NCBI RefSeq assembly: GCF_030272615.1
Contig: NC_081408.1
Location: 307,089,950 to 307,153,949, forward strand
DNA length: 64,000 bases
Direction: 5' to 3'
Source: Cryptomeria japonica
Lineage: Eukaryota; Streptophyta; Pinopsida; Cupressales; Cupressaceae
In this document: positions 1 through 11,499 of the stretch, piece after piece
How the letters are laid out: every line of letters begins with the position of its first letter
Numbering within the stretch: position 1 is the first letter of the stretch
Translations under genes and position numbers: made by a program
The notes under the pieces: generated by a model
Seen by the model: the letters and a program-made list of their open reading frames with translations, nothing else
Database searches by the model: none
Told to the model about the DNA's origin: nothing

Positions 1-174
1 CTTATTATTAGTGTTGCAATCTCAACCTTAGTGGAGCAGTGATCTCTATTGTGTGTTGAAAATTGTAGCTAGCTCGGATACCTGACTATTGAATTTTAAT
101 GTTGTTAATGACAATTAAGATTCCTATGTATTACCTCTCATGCAATCTGAACCACTTAGGGCTGGGCCCAAATA

Positions 175-370
175 CATGTGACTTGTAATTATGTCTTGCT
201 ATGAATATTGGCAAGACCTATATATAATGTAACTTGTGGATAGGACAGGCCCTATAAACGTAACTTGTAATTTGGTCTGACCCTAATTGGGCAATGTAAC
301 TTGTGGTACTATATTGAATGTAACTTGTAACTTGTGAATAGGGCAGGCCCTATCTTATGTATCTTGTAAT
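175..370. repeat. degenerate tandem repeat, TGTAACTTGT units
   Basis: About six imperfect units begin with TGTAACTTGT or a close variant and recur every 25 to 50 bases. Two of them carry the palindrome ATAGGGCAGGCCCTAT or a one-base variant. Spacing is irregular, so this is an eroded array rather than a clean satellite. Confidence 0.6.
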
Positions 371-534
371 CTTAACCCTATGTTTTGGTGCCAAATTGAA
401 AGGGTCGACCTAGAGTGAATTGGTAGGCTAAGTCACATATACATACAAAGCCTTAGTCATTGTATCCACACACTCTCAACATGATGTCTTCAATTAGAAA
501 ATTATCTCCTTCATTCAGCAAATTGTTGCTCTAA

Positions 535-735
535 GTCAGTGAACTATAATTTAAGGATAGCAAACCATCTTGCAGTGACAGCGATATTCATTCTAGAGAC
601 AGCGAACTATTCTCAAGGGTAGTACACTTCATCTTGTGGACAACGAGCTTCATTTGAAGGCTCTGAACTATCATTGATGACAATGATCTTCATCCTAGAG
701 CAGCGAACACTATCTTTGGGGCAGCGAACCTCCTT
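535..735. repeat. degenerate AGCGAAC repeat field
   Basis: Variants of CTAGAG(AC)AGCGAACTAT recur about six times at 25-40-base intervals. Each variant is followed by a short T/C-rich stretch. It has the look of an eroded minisatellite and no coding sense was seen. Confidence 0.45.
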
Positions 736-1253
736 CAACAAATACCCTATGCTTAGACATAATTTTATCATTTGTATATCCTTGGTTGAAGGCATTATCC
801 TATTGTGCATAGTTTGCTAGTTCTGATTGCTTCAAGTGTTGAAGCCATATTGTAAGATACTTCTGATTGTTCCTTGTGCACATTGTTTTGCTTTCTGTTA
901 TTGTTATTTTTTGCTACAGTCTGATCCTAAAATTAACATGTCGGTTATTTAGAGATGCATACATGCTAGATAGACCCAATGCTTATCAACTTGTAACAAG
1001 AACAACATAAGATGAGTTATTTGGGAATGGGCAGGTTGAAGACAAGTTGAAGACCCCATCCAATAGGCTTAATAGCCTCCAATACCCGAGGTCTCAAAAC
1101 TGAGGTCAAGGTTTGAATCATACCCCACATGCTAAAAGCAAACCAACAAGCACCATTGTAATTGGCATGCGTATTCTTTTTTTTTTAAAATAAATCTCCG
1201 TTGGAATTCTAAAGGCAACACAACTTTGCACTGATGGCCAAACCGTTGGATCA

Positions 1254-1335
1254 ACAACATCCTCGTCGGTGCAAAGTTTCGGGCTGGTGTCAAAATTTTG
1301 ACGCTAATTGAAGAAAAATCCAACGAGGATGTTGT
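1254..1335. repeat. inverted repeat, 16-bp arms
   Basis: The left arm at 1254-1269 (ACAACATCCTCGTCGG) is the reverse complement of the right arm at 1320-1335 apart from one mismatch. The 50-base loop contains a second small palindrome, GTCAAAATTTTGAC. It could fold as a hairpin. Confidence 0.6.
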
Positions 1336-1756
1336 ATGTCTGACGATACTTTCTTGTCGGACAATCAACGTAGTCGTAGTCGATGCATATTTGTGGTGAG
1401 CGTCAAAATTCCGATGTCCATACGACGACATTTTTGGCCAGAGGAGCAATCATGGATGTCGTCAAAAAAGTTCACGATGTCGTCGGAATTCTGACATTAA
1501 ATGGCATCATCAAAATGTCCGACGACGAGTTTTCAACGGTATCATTTATTGGTAGTACACCGAAAAGTAGTCGAAATTCTGACGATAGGCAGTCGGAAAT
1601 CAGCCCCGAATGTACTAGTGTGTGGTTATGTCATGATTCTTTGATATCACGAGAAGGTGATGTCATTTGTTTGGGATAGAATTAATCCTCCCTAGCTAAG
1701 AGGGAGTGTTAATGTTGTGTAGCTTCGGTCAAATAATTCTGATCGTCGAAATCAAA

Positions 1757-1793
1757 TGCTTAAGTGGCCAATTGGCCTTAAGCATTTGATAGT
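1757..1793. repeat. near-perfect palindrome inside LTR
   Basis: CAAATGCTTAAG and CTTAAGCATTTG-type arms surround GGCCAATTGGCC. The whole 37 bp reads nearly the same on both strands, with a single-base offset. Confidence 0.7.
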
Positions 1794-2211
1794 TGCTTTA
1801 TCCTTGCAAGTTATGTTAAATTAGCTTATGTGTATTGTCACCGAAGTATTTATAATTTATGATTGGATTTAATACTCATATATTAATATATATTATAAAT
1901 GTATATATGTATCTATATATCTATATATACAATAATGTTTGTGATTTACATTATTGATATATATGTATATATAATATATACATATGTTTTGTAATAAAGA
2001 AAAGCTGATTGTTAAATATGTTTATTAAAACCATTAGTCGATATAATCAACTTGTTACATTTAATCGCTTTACAAACATTAGTCGACTTAAAGTCAAATT
2101 AGTTAATTATACCATCTTGCATCTTAGCGTATTGTCTTTAACATTTATCGGTCTACCCCTCATGGGTTCGTGGAGACATTATGGAGACATGTCTCTACAT
2201 GGATGCTATTC

Positions 2212-2264
2212 CACGTAGAGGCATGCCTCTACGTAGGCATGCCTCTACGTAGGCATGCCTCCAC
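2212..2264. repeat. tandem 16-bp palindromic repeat, 3 units
   Basis: The unit GGCATGCCTCTACGTA is present about three times. It is built from two restriction-site-like palindromes, GGCATGCC and TACGTA, so the array can pair with itself in several registers. Confidence 0.8.
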
Positions 2265-2516
2265 AACATTGTATATATGGTGTGTAGTTGCGGTTAAGGG
2301 ACAATATAGAAACTGGAAATATTGAACCAGTCGGCCTCCACATGAAAAAACAAACATTGCTGTTACATATTCATTGAAATATAGATTATAAATTCTGATC
2401 GTTGTTTCTTACTTGCTTATATTCAAAAGAGATCAAATCAATATATGATAAAATAAGTACTTTGATAAATAAAATAACCCTTAGCATTCTCAAATCTAAT
2501 AAAATTAACCCGACGT

Positions 2517-3501
2517 ACGTCTCTAGATGACTTTGCAGAGCCTTTGTCCTCGTGATGAGCGCACAGAGCTAGGACACCAACACGGCGCAATGTCGTCCTG
2601 TACGGACAGAGCGCATAACACAGACAAAGTTTAGGATGTACTAACATAATTTGCAAAACAACTAGACAATGCTAAAATGACTAAAAAGCATGAATCACGA
2701 AATAGGATAAGAATATATTAAAGGAGTAAGAAAATCTCACTATAGGTCAATGCTATGAAGTCTACCGCAACTTGGCATCCTCCTCACAATGATATTCCTA
2801 CACACATACAGGAGAGAAAATGTTGGGGTTGTGTTTCGGAGTCTGCCTAAGTCAGATCCCCATTTTGTTTATCCACCTCCACGAACAACCCAAGAAGCCA
2901 CGAGAAAAGAGAAATGATAAAGATAGTAGATAATGCAATATGAGATTGGAAATAAAGATTGGAAAATGGAAAAGAGAGGTTTGAGTAGACTCCCCTTCCA
3001 CGAACGATCGTTGGAGTGCTAGTGTGAAGTGCTTTAAATGCTTGAAAATGCTTGAAGTGTTGTAACAATGGTGGTTTTCTCCAAAATAATCTCCAAGAGC
3101 TCAACCTGCAAGAAGGAATACCGAAAACACCCAAAAAGAATCCCTCAAATGCCTCTAACATGAAAGATAAAGGCATGAGAAGGAATTCAGGTGTCGGTGG
3201 GTGCAAGCAGAGGCATTACAATTCCTTCCAGGCACGAGCGTAACGCTCAAACGGCCACCTACGGACTGTCAAATTCGTGAGATGCTAGCACGCCGCGTGG
3301 ACGTCTTTGCGTCGTACATGTGTCCCCGAAGGTGATAGGTTGGTGGAGTTGGTAATGCTTCAGCCAAAGCTGACATGGATGATCTGAGTGAAGAAAAGGA
3401 CATGATGGCGGTTCTTGACCTCCGATGACATGGAGGAAAAGTGCCATTTGTCATATTAATTACAAGGGATAATATTTTTGATATTAAATTTTGTCGCCAC
3501 T
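2517..3501 (-). repeat. 3' LTR of the old gag-protease element
   Basis: It matches the copy at 9184-10155 along nearly its whole length, for example at the shared block GACAATGCTAAAATGACT near 2665 and 9336. The inner edge is near 3486-3501, where the copies stop matching. Short open frames in it (such as 2847-3206 and 3052-3243) fall in both LTR copies in different states and are not genes. Confidence 0.75.
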
Positions 3502-3819
3502 TTAGTGAGCATGTCTTTGTCGAGAGATGTGAAGCTAAGTAGAGGAAGATACAGAGAAAGAACAGATACGATAGGGAGGCAAATTTTCATTGATCAGACG
3601 AGATTGGCCCCAGCGAGATGATGTCGAGATTTGGTATAGATGTTGTTATTTGGTACATCTCAAACACACTAGTTGTAGACTAGCATGATGGACAATAAGT
3701 AAAGAAATGGATAAGATAGCGTAACAGAAACAAACCTCGCTTTGGAGGAAAGCCCTTGGCTACAGAAAGATACGAGATAAGCGGTCGCCATAGGTATAAG
3801 ATACGCCGATATGGGTCGC

Positions 3820-4015
3820 AAGATGAGTTATGCTAGATGGCCATATGATAGGGCATGATATGTCGATATGGATAACCATATGATAGGGCAGATAAAGATA
3901 AATTTGCCAGCATGGGTAGCTATGCGCTAGATAGCCATGCGATACGGCAGATAAAGATAGATTTGCTAGCATGGGTAGCGACGCGCTAGATAGCCATGCG
4001 ATAGGGAAGATAAAT
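3820..4015. repeat. tandem repeat, about 65-bp units
   Basis: Three to four imperfect units contain GATAGCCATGCGATAGGG followed by CAGATAAAGATA and TGGGTAGC. They lie between the coding part and the 3' LTR of the old element, a common place for tandem arrays in plant Ty3 elements. Confidence 0.75.
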
Positions 4016-4019
4016 TTGG

Positions 4020-4185
4020 TAAGTAGTAGATTGGCCCCTACAAAGGCACTCAAGAATAGTTTGGCCCCCATGTAGGTGATCATGGGAAAAGAAAAGATCA
4101 AGTGGCTTGGCCCCCACCTAGGCGATCTTGGAAAAGAAAAAGATCGAGTGGTTTGGCCTCCACCTAGGCAAACAAGGAAAACAAT
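4020..4185. repeat. tandem repeat, about 55-bp units
   Basis: Three to four units share TTTGGCCCCCACCTAGGCGA followed by a GGAAAAGAAAAGATC-type block. The array directly adjoins the 65-bp array but has a different unit. The 148-residue minus frame over it (3760-4206) is a by-product of the repeats. Confidence 0.7.
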
Positions 4186-4654
4186 CGATAAAAGACACCA
4201 ATGCAAAGGCTAAAAGGATAAATGCCAAATCTAAAAAGATAAGTGCATATATGATGCCCCCCCCTTAGAATGATAGGCATGGAAGGCATGTCATTCTACG
4301 GAAAAGAGCAGTAGTGGCATGTCAACATAACGAGATGTTTATGTGGAATGCCACCAATAGATAGTGACACATAAATATCCACAACATCAAAAGATGCAAT
4401 GAAAGAGGACAGGGGGATCCGATAGTCTGGCATCAAAACCCATAGCAATGACAAAAGATATGTAACACAACTACGAGATTGGTATATCGTCTTAGTGCCA
4501 AATTTCTCGGATCTGAAGAAGAGCACATGAAAAAAAAGATAAAATAAAAATTTGGGTCAACATGGAAGAAGGCAAAGAATGCCCCCAACGCTTTGCATCG
4601 TCCTCGAAAGACGAAAAGCAAGATACGACAAATAGAGGAATGTGGACAATAGAA

Positions 4655-4795
4655 AATCCCCTGTATTTGAGCACCTATGGAGTAACTCAGGTCCTTCAGG
4701 AGAGCACAATGGATAAAGATAGTCAACCTCGTGTATCCAAGTACCTATGGAGTGACCTGGGTCCTCCGGGAGAGAAAAAATAGATAAAGCAAGCA
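4655..4795. repeat. two-copy tandem repeat, about 67 bp
   Basis: CTATGGAGT(A/G)AC, a GGTCCT block and GAGAG(C/A)A recur twice, each followed by TAGATAAAG or TGGATAAAG. It lies in the 3' non-coding part of the old element. Confidence 0.6.
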
Positions 4796-4856
4796 CAGGG
4801 GAACACAATCACATGCACATGCAAGCAAATGTAGATGAAAAATAAAGGTCCTAATG

Positions 4857-6446
4857 ATCATCTAGAAGAGGATCGTACTGCAAGAGATCATCGTCCTCAA
4901 GAAGAGCCTCATCCTCCCAATCTAGGTCAAGGGGAGAAAGGGGGCGAGCTCAAAGAGGGACCATCGCAAGGGCCGCACTGGGTGCCTCACCAGTAGAGAC
5001 AACAAGAGATGAAGCAGCAAAGACGTCTTCGTCTACAGGCTCGGAGGAGGCAAGAGTCAACGATTGCATGAAGATCGTAGACAAGGCTTGGATGTCCTCC
5101 AAGGAGTCAAACATGCAAGCTTCCGTGGAGGAAGCAAGTGACTCGCTTGGAGAAGATGAAACAAGAATAGGACTGCCAACCTCTAGAAGAGGGGCAGTGA
5201 CAAATTCAGGAGAAGGCGGGGCCTTCTCGATCATACAAATAGAAACAAGCATACCAACGGGCACTGAGACAGGCAAAGGAAGGGATGAAGAACATACTTG
5301 CGAAGACTTGCGCCGTCGGAACTCCGAAACGGAGCCCTGCTTGAACTTGCTTTTATATGGGATAGGAGTGTCAGGCCTCCTATCAATTGTGGTAGGCTAA
5401 AGGACCCCAAGAAAAATAGGATGTTGGATTGGTGGCGAAGCAGGCAGGGCAGACAAAGCTGCACTAGGCACCACCTGCGTATGTGACATGTTAAGGGATC
5501 GAGACAAGGGAGGCATGTCCAACAAAGAAGTGATAAGAGGTGGCTCCAAAGAAGGAGCAATGAAAAATTGCACTCATTTAGAGGGAGGTTGATCGAAAGC
5601 CCCTGAAACAATAGGGAGTGAGACCAAAACAAGTGTAGAAATGTGAGCAACCAATGGAATAAGCTCTAAAATATCAATGTTGAGTGTCAGAGTGACACTA
5701 GCGGACTGTAAGGCAGCATCACGCTCTCAAGCTTGGGCCCATCGAAAGCATTTACACTCATGCGCACACTAATTCCAATGGAGGTGAGGACCACCAACCG
5801 GAGCCAGAGAGGATTCATGAGCATCGTGGTCCATAGAAGAGGCCTCAAAAATTGTGTCAAGGACGGGAGAAGGCCCAACTAATGAAACAGGAGGTACATC
5901 CTGGAGAGGCACCACATGCACAGCAACGGGTGCCATACCTCGTTGCACTCAAGGAGACATCGAAGGAACAGAGGTTGTCAGCACAAGTTGTGATGAAGGG
6001 ACACAAGAAAAGCGCTTCCTTTTCTCATAATGAGAGGGCCAAGGAATATCGGCCATGATCGGGAGCTCGAAGGGAGAGTGGGTCGTGGACTTCGACAACA
6101 TGGGTGCCTTTCCCTTGGTTGTAATGAGCGCAATCATAGGAACAACAAACACTATTGGAGGATATGCAGTCCTAGGCGGACGCGAAGGTCTATTCGAGGG
6201 AACAGGCTTAGCCTCGGCCCCCGATGATGAGGATACATGAGGCACTACCTGCTCCAAGATCGGAATCGATGGAGGAGGGGTCGATGCAGGAGGTGGCAAT
6301 GAAACACTAGGTTGCACAGATGTAGGGGCTGACTCCCCTATTTTATATTGGTAATAAGCGCGATACATTGAATCACCATGGGGAAGCATAGGCCCCACCG
6401 GAGCAGGGCAAAAGTCATCCAACGAAAAATCCCCATGGGCGATCAA
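4857..6446 (-). pseudogene. degraded 3' reading frame of the old element
   Basis: Minus-strand frames at 5949-6446 and 4950-5276 look protein-like and follow the protease region. The first is rich in Pro and Ser (PPPASTPPPSIP) and links directly to the protease end. The second is acidic and Ser-rich. Just below it an acidic stretch, DWEDEALLEDDDLL, reads to a stop near 4857. These are separated by frameshifts and stops. No RT, RNase H or integrase motif could be seen, so this is either an extra domain after protease or a chimeric piece left by internal deletion. Function is unknown. Confidence 0.45.
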
Positions 6447-6464
6447 GGGTCGATATGCAGTGTC

Positions 6465-8700
6465 CTAGATGACATGCATCGTGCCCTCATGGGGAAAATT
6501 GAGACATTTGTGTACAACCGGGGGGATCACTTCCATAGAAATCATCCAAGGAATGCCGAGATTAACTTGGAAGATGTCCAATTCAGGAATGATGACAAAC
6601 ATAGAGGACACCGCCTTAGGCCCTACTAGGACTGTCAAGGTGATACTACCCAAGGGGCGGATAGAGAACCCATCATGCGTCGGTATATGCTAGCCGTTCA
6701 CGAAAGAGATTCTCCTTTGATATAACATCTACTCTGCTAGATGGGTCAACCATCACACCTGTGATAGTTTGACTGTTCAGTTTAGCAGGGACGTAAAGAG
6801 GAACAAGCTCTCCACAATATGGGGCATCCAGAGGGGTAAATGAAAAAGACAGATCAAATACCTTCCCCTTCTGGGCTGGAGGTGAGCTAATGGGGGTGAT
6901 GGTGACCATGTTCACATATGGACCATCATCCGGAGAAGGATCCAATGCAAAGATAAAGTTTTCTGAATGCAGAGGGAAAGGGTCGGTATAAATCTGCAAG
7001 TCGTTGTTGGTTTTATCAACAAACTTGTTTGATTTGTCCTTCTGTGTATCCACCTTGGTTGCACCACTATCGATGCGGTTTTGGACAACATGTCGAAGAT
7101 GATAACATTGCTCAGTGTCGTGACCAGGCACATGATGATAATGACAAAACATTGAACCATCATACCAACACGGATAAGGCCAACTATTAGACAACGGTTT
7201 TATTTCCAAAAGGGTAATAAGATTGTCTTTCAATAACCATTGCATTATGCTCAGGTAGGAGTCATTCAACTTAGTGAAGACTCTATTTTGTTGTGGGGCT
7301 TGCACAGAAACCATCAGAGGAATAGCCGCAACATTAGCGACAACCTTATTCTTTCGAGACCCATCTGTGGATGTGCCTACAAAGGACCCACCGCGAGGGT
7401 TCGAAGAAGTATCTCCGAACTGCGACACAATGTGCTGGTAATCGGTGAGAGAAGAGCACATGTTAGCGAAGTTCTAATATTAGTTAAGAGATAGTTTCTC
7501 TCTTAATGTCAGTTGCAGATTGTTGATAAACATCCTCTATAGATCTCTATCTGGCAAGGAAAAGGGGATCTTGATAGAGTTATCTTGATATCTCGAAATG
7601 AAATATGTGATCTTTTCATTTGGCTTCTGTTTACAATGAACAAGGTCAATGATAGTGACCCTACTACCAATATTCGCCTGAAACCGTTTAAGGAAAAGGT
7701 CCATAAGCTGATCAAAGGTACGAATAGAGTGGTTAGGTGAGGAGCTATACCATTCTAACGCTTTCCCCTTGAAGGAGCACGAGGATAGTTTCAACAAAAT
7801 GAAATCCAGAATATGGTAGTCACTACACATAGTCATAAAGGAATTTATATGCACGTTCGGGTCCTCATCACCATTGAATCTATCAAACTTCAAGAATTCA
7901 GCGACAGTCAGAAGGATGGTATTTAGGATGGTGATATCAAGGGGACTCTTCCTGTAATACGCAGGCATAGATGATTGACCAAAAGTAGAGGTTAAGTTTG
8001 TCAGTTGCAACTACAACTGCCCCATGTTTTGCAAGATTGTATTCAAGGCAGGATTAGAAGGTAGAGGAGGTGGAGGTGTGCCAGATCCACTGCCGCCTCC
8101 ACCAGAACCTCCAGAAGGACTGGTTCCACCGATAGATGTAGTGTTGGTGCTAACCGTAAACATTTGAGTCGTAGCAGAAGCGAAGGTCGAGCCACTAGGC
8201 ATGCCTGTATAACCCAACGAAGTAGTAGAGGCATTGATACCATGAATAGTGGGCCCAGGGTCGACCATATGCACTATCAAACTAGGTATGTTGACACTCA
8301 GCTAAGAGCCACAAACATTAGACTGACCATCTTGAGGAGAAGCATCTGCAAGGGGTACATGTCTCTCCACAGTCATGGACAACAGTCTCAACATCTCTAG
8401 ACCTCTCTTATCTGAAATGAGCATATTTCTTAGGGTATTGACTACATTCCCTACTCAGGGGAGAACATTCTCTCGATTAAGGAACCCTTTGAAGTCTCTC
8501 AGGTTCTCCTCTAAACATTGGATCTGGTCAAAGTCAATAGTGACATCAGAGTCATGGTCAACACCGGGAGGAGAAGGCGATAGAGAGTTCATTGAGGAAT
8601 TGTTCTGAGAACTAGTAGCTGAAGAGCCACCCATGAAAGGGATCCTAAGAGTGTGGCAAGTAAGAAAGTCGTTTGGGTCAAAAGAAGTATCCTTGTTCAT
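6465..8700 (-). pseudogene. retroelement gag-protease pseudogene
   Basis: One minus-strand frame can be followed from the ATG at 8700 to 6673. It is interrupted by stops at 8455-8457 (TGA), 8302-8304, 8011-8013, 7537-7539, 7474-7476 and 7480-7482. It has a Ser/Gly/Pro-rich N-terminal part, then a Ty3-type Gag core (GKALEWYSSSP, about 7730-7770) and a CCHC-like knuckle (CHYHHVPGHDTEQC, about 7105-7150). A retropepsin-like segment follows near 6740-6760, with DPSS in place of the usual DTG or DSG. After a frameshift near 6660 the protease C-terminal part continues to about 6465. Gag would form the particle and the protease would process it. Three stops read CAG to TAG or CGA to TGA, as expected from decay of methylated cytosines. 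Confidence 0.8.
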
Positions 8701-9183
8701 AGTGTCGAGTAGAGGACTATAACGATCATGTGGGAAACTCTACCTAGATGACTTCCTAACTACGACTCTTGTGGTAGTCTAAGTTATAAAGCTCATAGAC
8801 AAGCCACACGACGTTCAGGACCACACTACAGGGACACCAAATGATAAACATCATTTTAAACGATAAACAAAAAATGTAGAAATTTAAACTAAATGCGAAT
8901 GAAAGTTTTTTTTTTCTTTTCCTTCTTTTTTATTTATTTTTAGATTGTTTTCAGATTTTTAAACTTTTGAAAATTTAAAAGACTAAATGCACCTAATTGA
9001 AGCAGAAAGCAAGTAATGAAAAGATAATCATGTTTCATGTCAGGTTAACCAGAATTTAATGGAGGGAATTTGCCACCTCAAGGATGATGCATCCTTGAGG
9101 ACAAATTGTCCTTTCGATTACCTTTGCAAACTGGTGCTAAGATGAGCCAAGAGATAATAGAACTATGCAAGAAGTGTCAGACA
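8701..9183 (-). other. untranslated leader of the old element
   Basis: This is the stretch between the 5' LTR and the gag start. It contains a T/A-rich low-complexity run (about 8905-8945) and a perfect 10-bp inverted repeat, CCTCAAGGAT and ATCCTTGAGG, near 9073-9097. I could not identify a primer-binding site next to the LTR edge. Confidence 0.5.
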
Positions 9184-10155
9184 CTAGAGAGGCATCTCTG
9201 GACGACTTTGTAGAGCCTCTATCCTCAAGACGGGCACGTGGAGCTGGGACACCAGCGCGCGCTGTCATCCTATACGAACAGAGCGTAGAACATAAACAGA
9301 GTCTAAGATGTACTAACAAAATTTGCAAAATGACTAGACAATGCTAAAATGACTGAAAAGCACAAATCATGAAATAGGATAAGAAAATATTAAAGGAGTA
9401 AGAAAATCTCACAACGGGTCCACGCTATGAAGCCTCCCGAACTCGACGTCCTCCTCACGATGATATTCCTACACACATACAAGAGAGGAAAATGTTGGTG
9501 TTGTGTTTTGGAGTTTGCCTAAGTCAAACCCCCATTTTGGTGTTTCTACCTCGACGAACAACCCAAGAAGCCACGGGAAAAGATAAATGATAAAGATAGT
9601 AAATAATGCATTACAAAATTGGAAATAAAGATTAGAAAGTGGAAAAGAGAGGTTTGAGTAAACTCCCCTTCCACGAACAATCGTTGGAGTGTTGGTGTGA
9701 AGTGCTTGAAATTCTTGAAGTGTTGTAACAATGGTGGTGTTCTACAAAATAATCTCCAAGAGCTCAACTTGCAAGAAGGAATACCAAAAACGCCCAAAAA
9801 GAATCTCCTCAAATGCCTCTAACATGAAAGATAAAGGCTTGAGAAGGAATTCAGGCGTCGGTGGGAGCATGCAGAGGTATTATGATTCTTTCCGAGCGTG
9901 GGAGTAACACTCAAATGGCCACCTGTGAACTCTTAGATTCACGGGACGCTAGCACGCCATGCGGATGTCTCTGCACCGTGCATGTGTCCCCAAAGGTGAC
10001 AGGTTGGCGGAGTTGGTAATACTTTTGCCATAGCTGACATGGATGGTCTGAGCGAACAAAAGGACATGATGGTGGATCCTGACCTCCATTGACATGGAGG
10101 AAAAGCGCCATTTATCATATTAATTACTAGGGATAATATTTTTGATATTATAGTT
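9184..10155 (-). repeat. 5' LTR of the old element (interrupted)
   Basis: This is the second copy of the direct repeat described for 2517-3501. Its outer tip is separated by the solo LTR at 10156-11388 and resumes at 11394 with TTAGCA, giving a possible CA end near 11399. The two LTR copies are visibly much more diverged than the chromovirus LTR pair in this window. Confidence 0.75.
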
Positions 10156-11388
10156 TGTAAAGCGGAAAATCGCAATCGAACCCTAGTTGCTCTCCCCTCT
10201 TCCAACTCCAAGGAGAGAGAAGGGAGATTCACTAGGGTTGATGGTTTTCACTTAGGGGAGAGACTTTACATTCAAAAGAGGGGTTGAAACCCACAAGATT
10301 CAATCCCACACAATGCAAGATTGGATGCTAAATGTGTTTCAAGGGTTAAGAAAGCAAGGCTACCCTCTTTTGTAAAGAATGTTGATAGAAGAATTAAGCT
10401 AGGAATGCATAGAAAGTGATAAAGATTCGCTTATAAACTGAGATAGGGATATGATATGAAGCTGCGGACCTGGAATTAGCAGTAAAATGTCGATACGGCA
10501 TTGTCCTGCAAATTTGAGCAAAAGTTGACGAGACGATGGCGCCCGGCGTGCACACGGTCCTCCGAAAAATCCGCGAAACGAAGGGGGATCTGTTCGTCTC
10601 TGCACAAGGATTCCAGATCTTCAATTTCAGCCGCGTACCTGCAACCTACACACAGAAAAGTGAAGACGATTGGGGGGTTAGGGATTAGGGGTTTGCCTTT
10701 AGGTCAAACCCCGGTTTTGGAATTAACCAAGAAATGAGAAATGCTGTAAATGTAATGTAAAACGAGTACTAATACCTTGTTGTAAGGATGTTTGTATCCT
10801 TATGTGCGAAGGTATAGATGTTGTTGTTTGTTGTATGTTGTATGTAGCATGTAATGTGTTGTAAGTGATCTCCTCTTCAATGGTTGAATCCTTGTCTTGA
10901 ATGCAACACTTAGCCTTGAATGGAGACTTAGAATGATCAATTGCTTGAAGGAATGCTTGAATGCTTGAATGCTTGAGTATAGTTTCCACGCTTTTTCCAT
11001 CATGTCGAATGAAAGAGGAAAATGTAGTTTATATACTTGTCAATTAGGGCTGATAGACTGATTTTCCCGACCTTAGGCCGACCAGGAAAGATAATTTTCC
11101 AACTTGCAAACATAAAGACCCGAAGTCCAAAAGAGACCGGGCCCAAAATAGGACCCAGGGACCAGGGCGTTGGGCGCCCTGGTCCTGAAGGACCAGGGCT
11201 CTGGGCGCTCTGGTCCCACCTCCCGGGACAGCAGGGTGCAAAGGAGGTTCAGGCCAGGGTGCAAGAAAATGCAGTTTTCAGTGTCATAATCAGGTTTCGG
11301 GGTCTCCATTCAGGTTGCGTGTTGCGTCGCCATCGTGAAGACCGAAATGCGGTCGAAATTGCAAGTGTCGCAATTTTAGGACGCTACA
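10156..11388 (-). mobile_element. solo LTR, TSD TAGTT
   Basis: The unit starts TGTAAAGCGG and ends GACGCTACA on the plus strand. TAGTT at 10151-10155 and 11389-11393 is a perfect 5-bp target duplication. It is 1233 bp long with no internal region, so it is a solo LTR left by recombination. It splits the right LTR of the older element and is therefore younger. Its orientation is inferred as minus from the TGTAGCGTCC start. Open frames inside it, including the 158-residue frame at 11037-11513 that runs past its end, are not called as genes. Confidence 0.9.
11150..11232. repeat. GC-rich hairpin pair in solo LTR
   Basis: ACCAGGGCG and CGCCCTGGT form a perfect 9-bp inverted repeat around a 5-base loop. 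A second copy with small changes (GACCAGGGC and GCTCTGGTC) follows at once. The block is sharply more GC-rich than its surroundings. Confidence 0.8.
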
Positions 11389-11499
11389 TAGTTTTAGCAA
11401 GTCTAGGGCTAAAATTCCATCTTAACCATTTTTTTAGCATTCTTCCAAGAGGCTTCACCTGCAATTCTATCCTTCTAATGAACCAGGTATTCTATATAT

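Larger units (their letters stand above)
1..1706. other. unassigned DNA, possible 3' internal part of a copia-like element
   Basis: No recognisable protein domain was found on either strand. The stretch runs into a purine-rich tract (about 1699-1706) and then an LTR-like start at 1707, so it could be the 3' internal region of an element cut by the window edge. The 98-residue open frame at 1383-1679 (plus) and the opposite 105-residue frame at 1132-1449 overlap, have no recognisable motif and are not called as genes. Two degenerate repeat fields (175-370 and 535-735) and one inverted repeat (1254-1335) are listed separately. Confidence 0.35.
1707..2425 (+). mobile_element. copia-like LTR (probable 3' LTR)
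   Basis: A purine tract (AGAGGGAG, 1699-1706) is followed directly by TGTTAATGTTG, the usual arrangement of polypurine tract and LTR start in plant Ty1-copia elements. A plausible end is the CA at 2424-2425, which would give about 720 bp. No second LTR or target duplication is visible because the element runs off the window, so the end is tentative. The LTR contains a near-perfect 37-bp palindrome (about 1757-1793), TA-rich DNA at 1870-1990 and the tandem palindromic repeat at 2212-2264. Confidence 0.5.
2517..11399 (-). mobile_element. old gag-protease-only LTR retroelement
   Basis: A direct repeat of about 1 kb (2517-3501 and 9184-10155, continuing at 11394) brackets a region whose only recognisable coding is a minus-strand gag-protease frame. 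The right copy is therefore the 5' LTR. No reverse transcriptase, RNase H or integrase was found between the repeats, and a large 3' part holds tandem repeats instead. The two LTR copies differ at many positions, so the insertion is old. No target duplication or primer-binding site could be identified, and both outer edges are approximate. A solo LTR sits in the right LTR. It could be an internally deleted Ty3 element or a gag-only non-autonomous family. Confidence 0.75.

Noticed and set aside
1132-1679. Two overlapping open frames on opposite strands (105 and 98 residues)
   Set aside because: No motif, odd composition, mutually exclusive strands, and location beside a retroelement LTR.
2847-3206. 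119-residue minus frame in the left LTR, partly mirrored at 9546-9812
   Set aside because: The similarity is due to LTR duplication, and the frame is broken differently in the second copy.
5231-5650. 139-residue Leu-rich minus frame that looks like a membrane protein
   Set aside because: It overlaps in another frame the Ser-rich and acidic coding-like stretch, and its hydrophobicity comes from CT-rich sequence. No family match.
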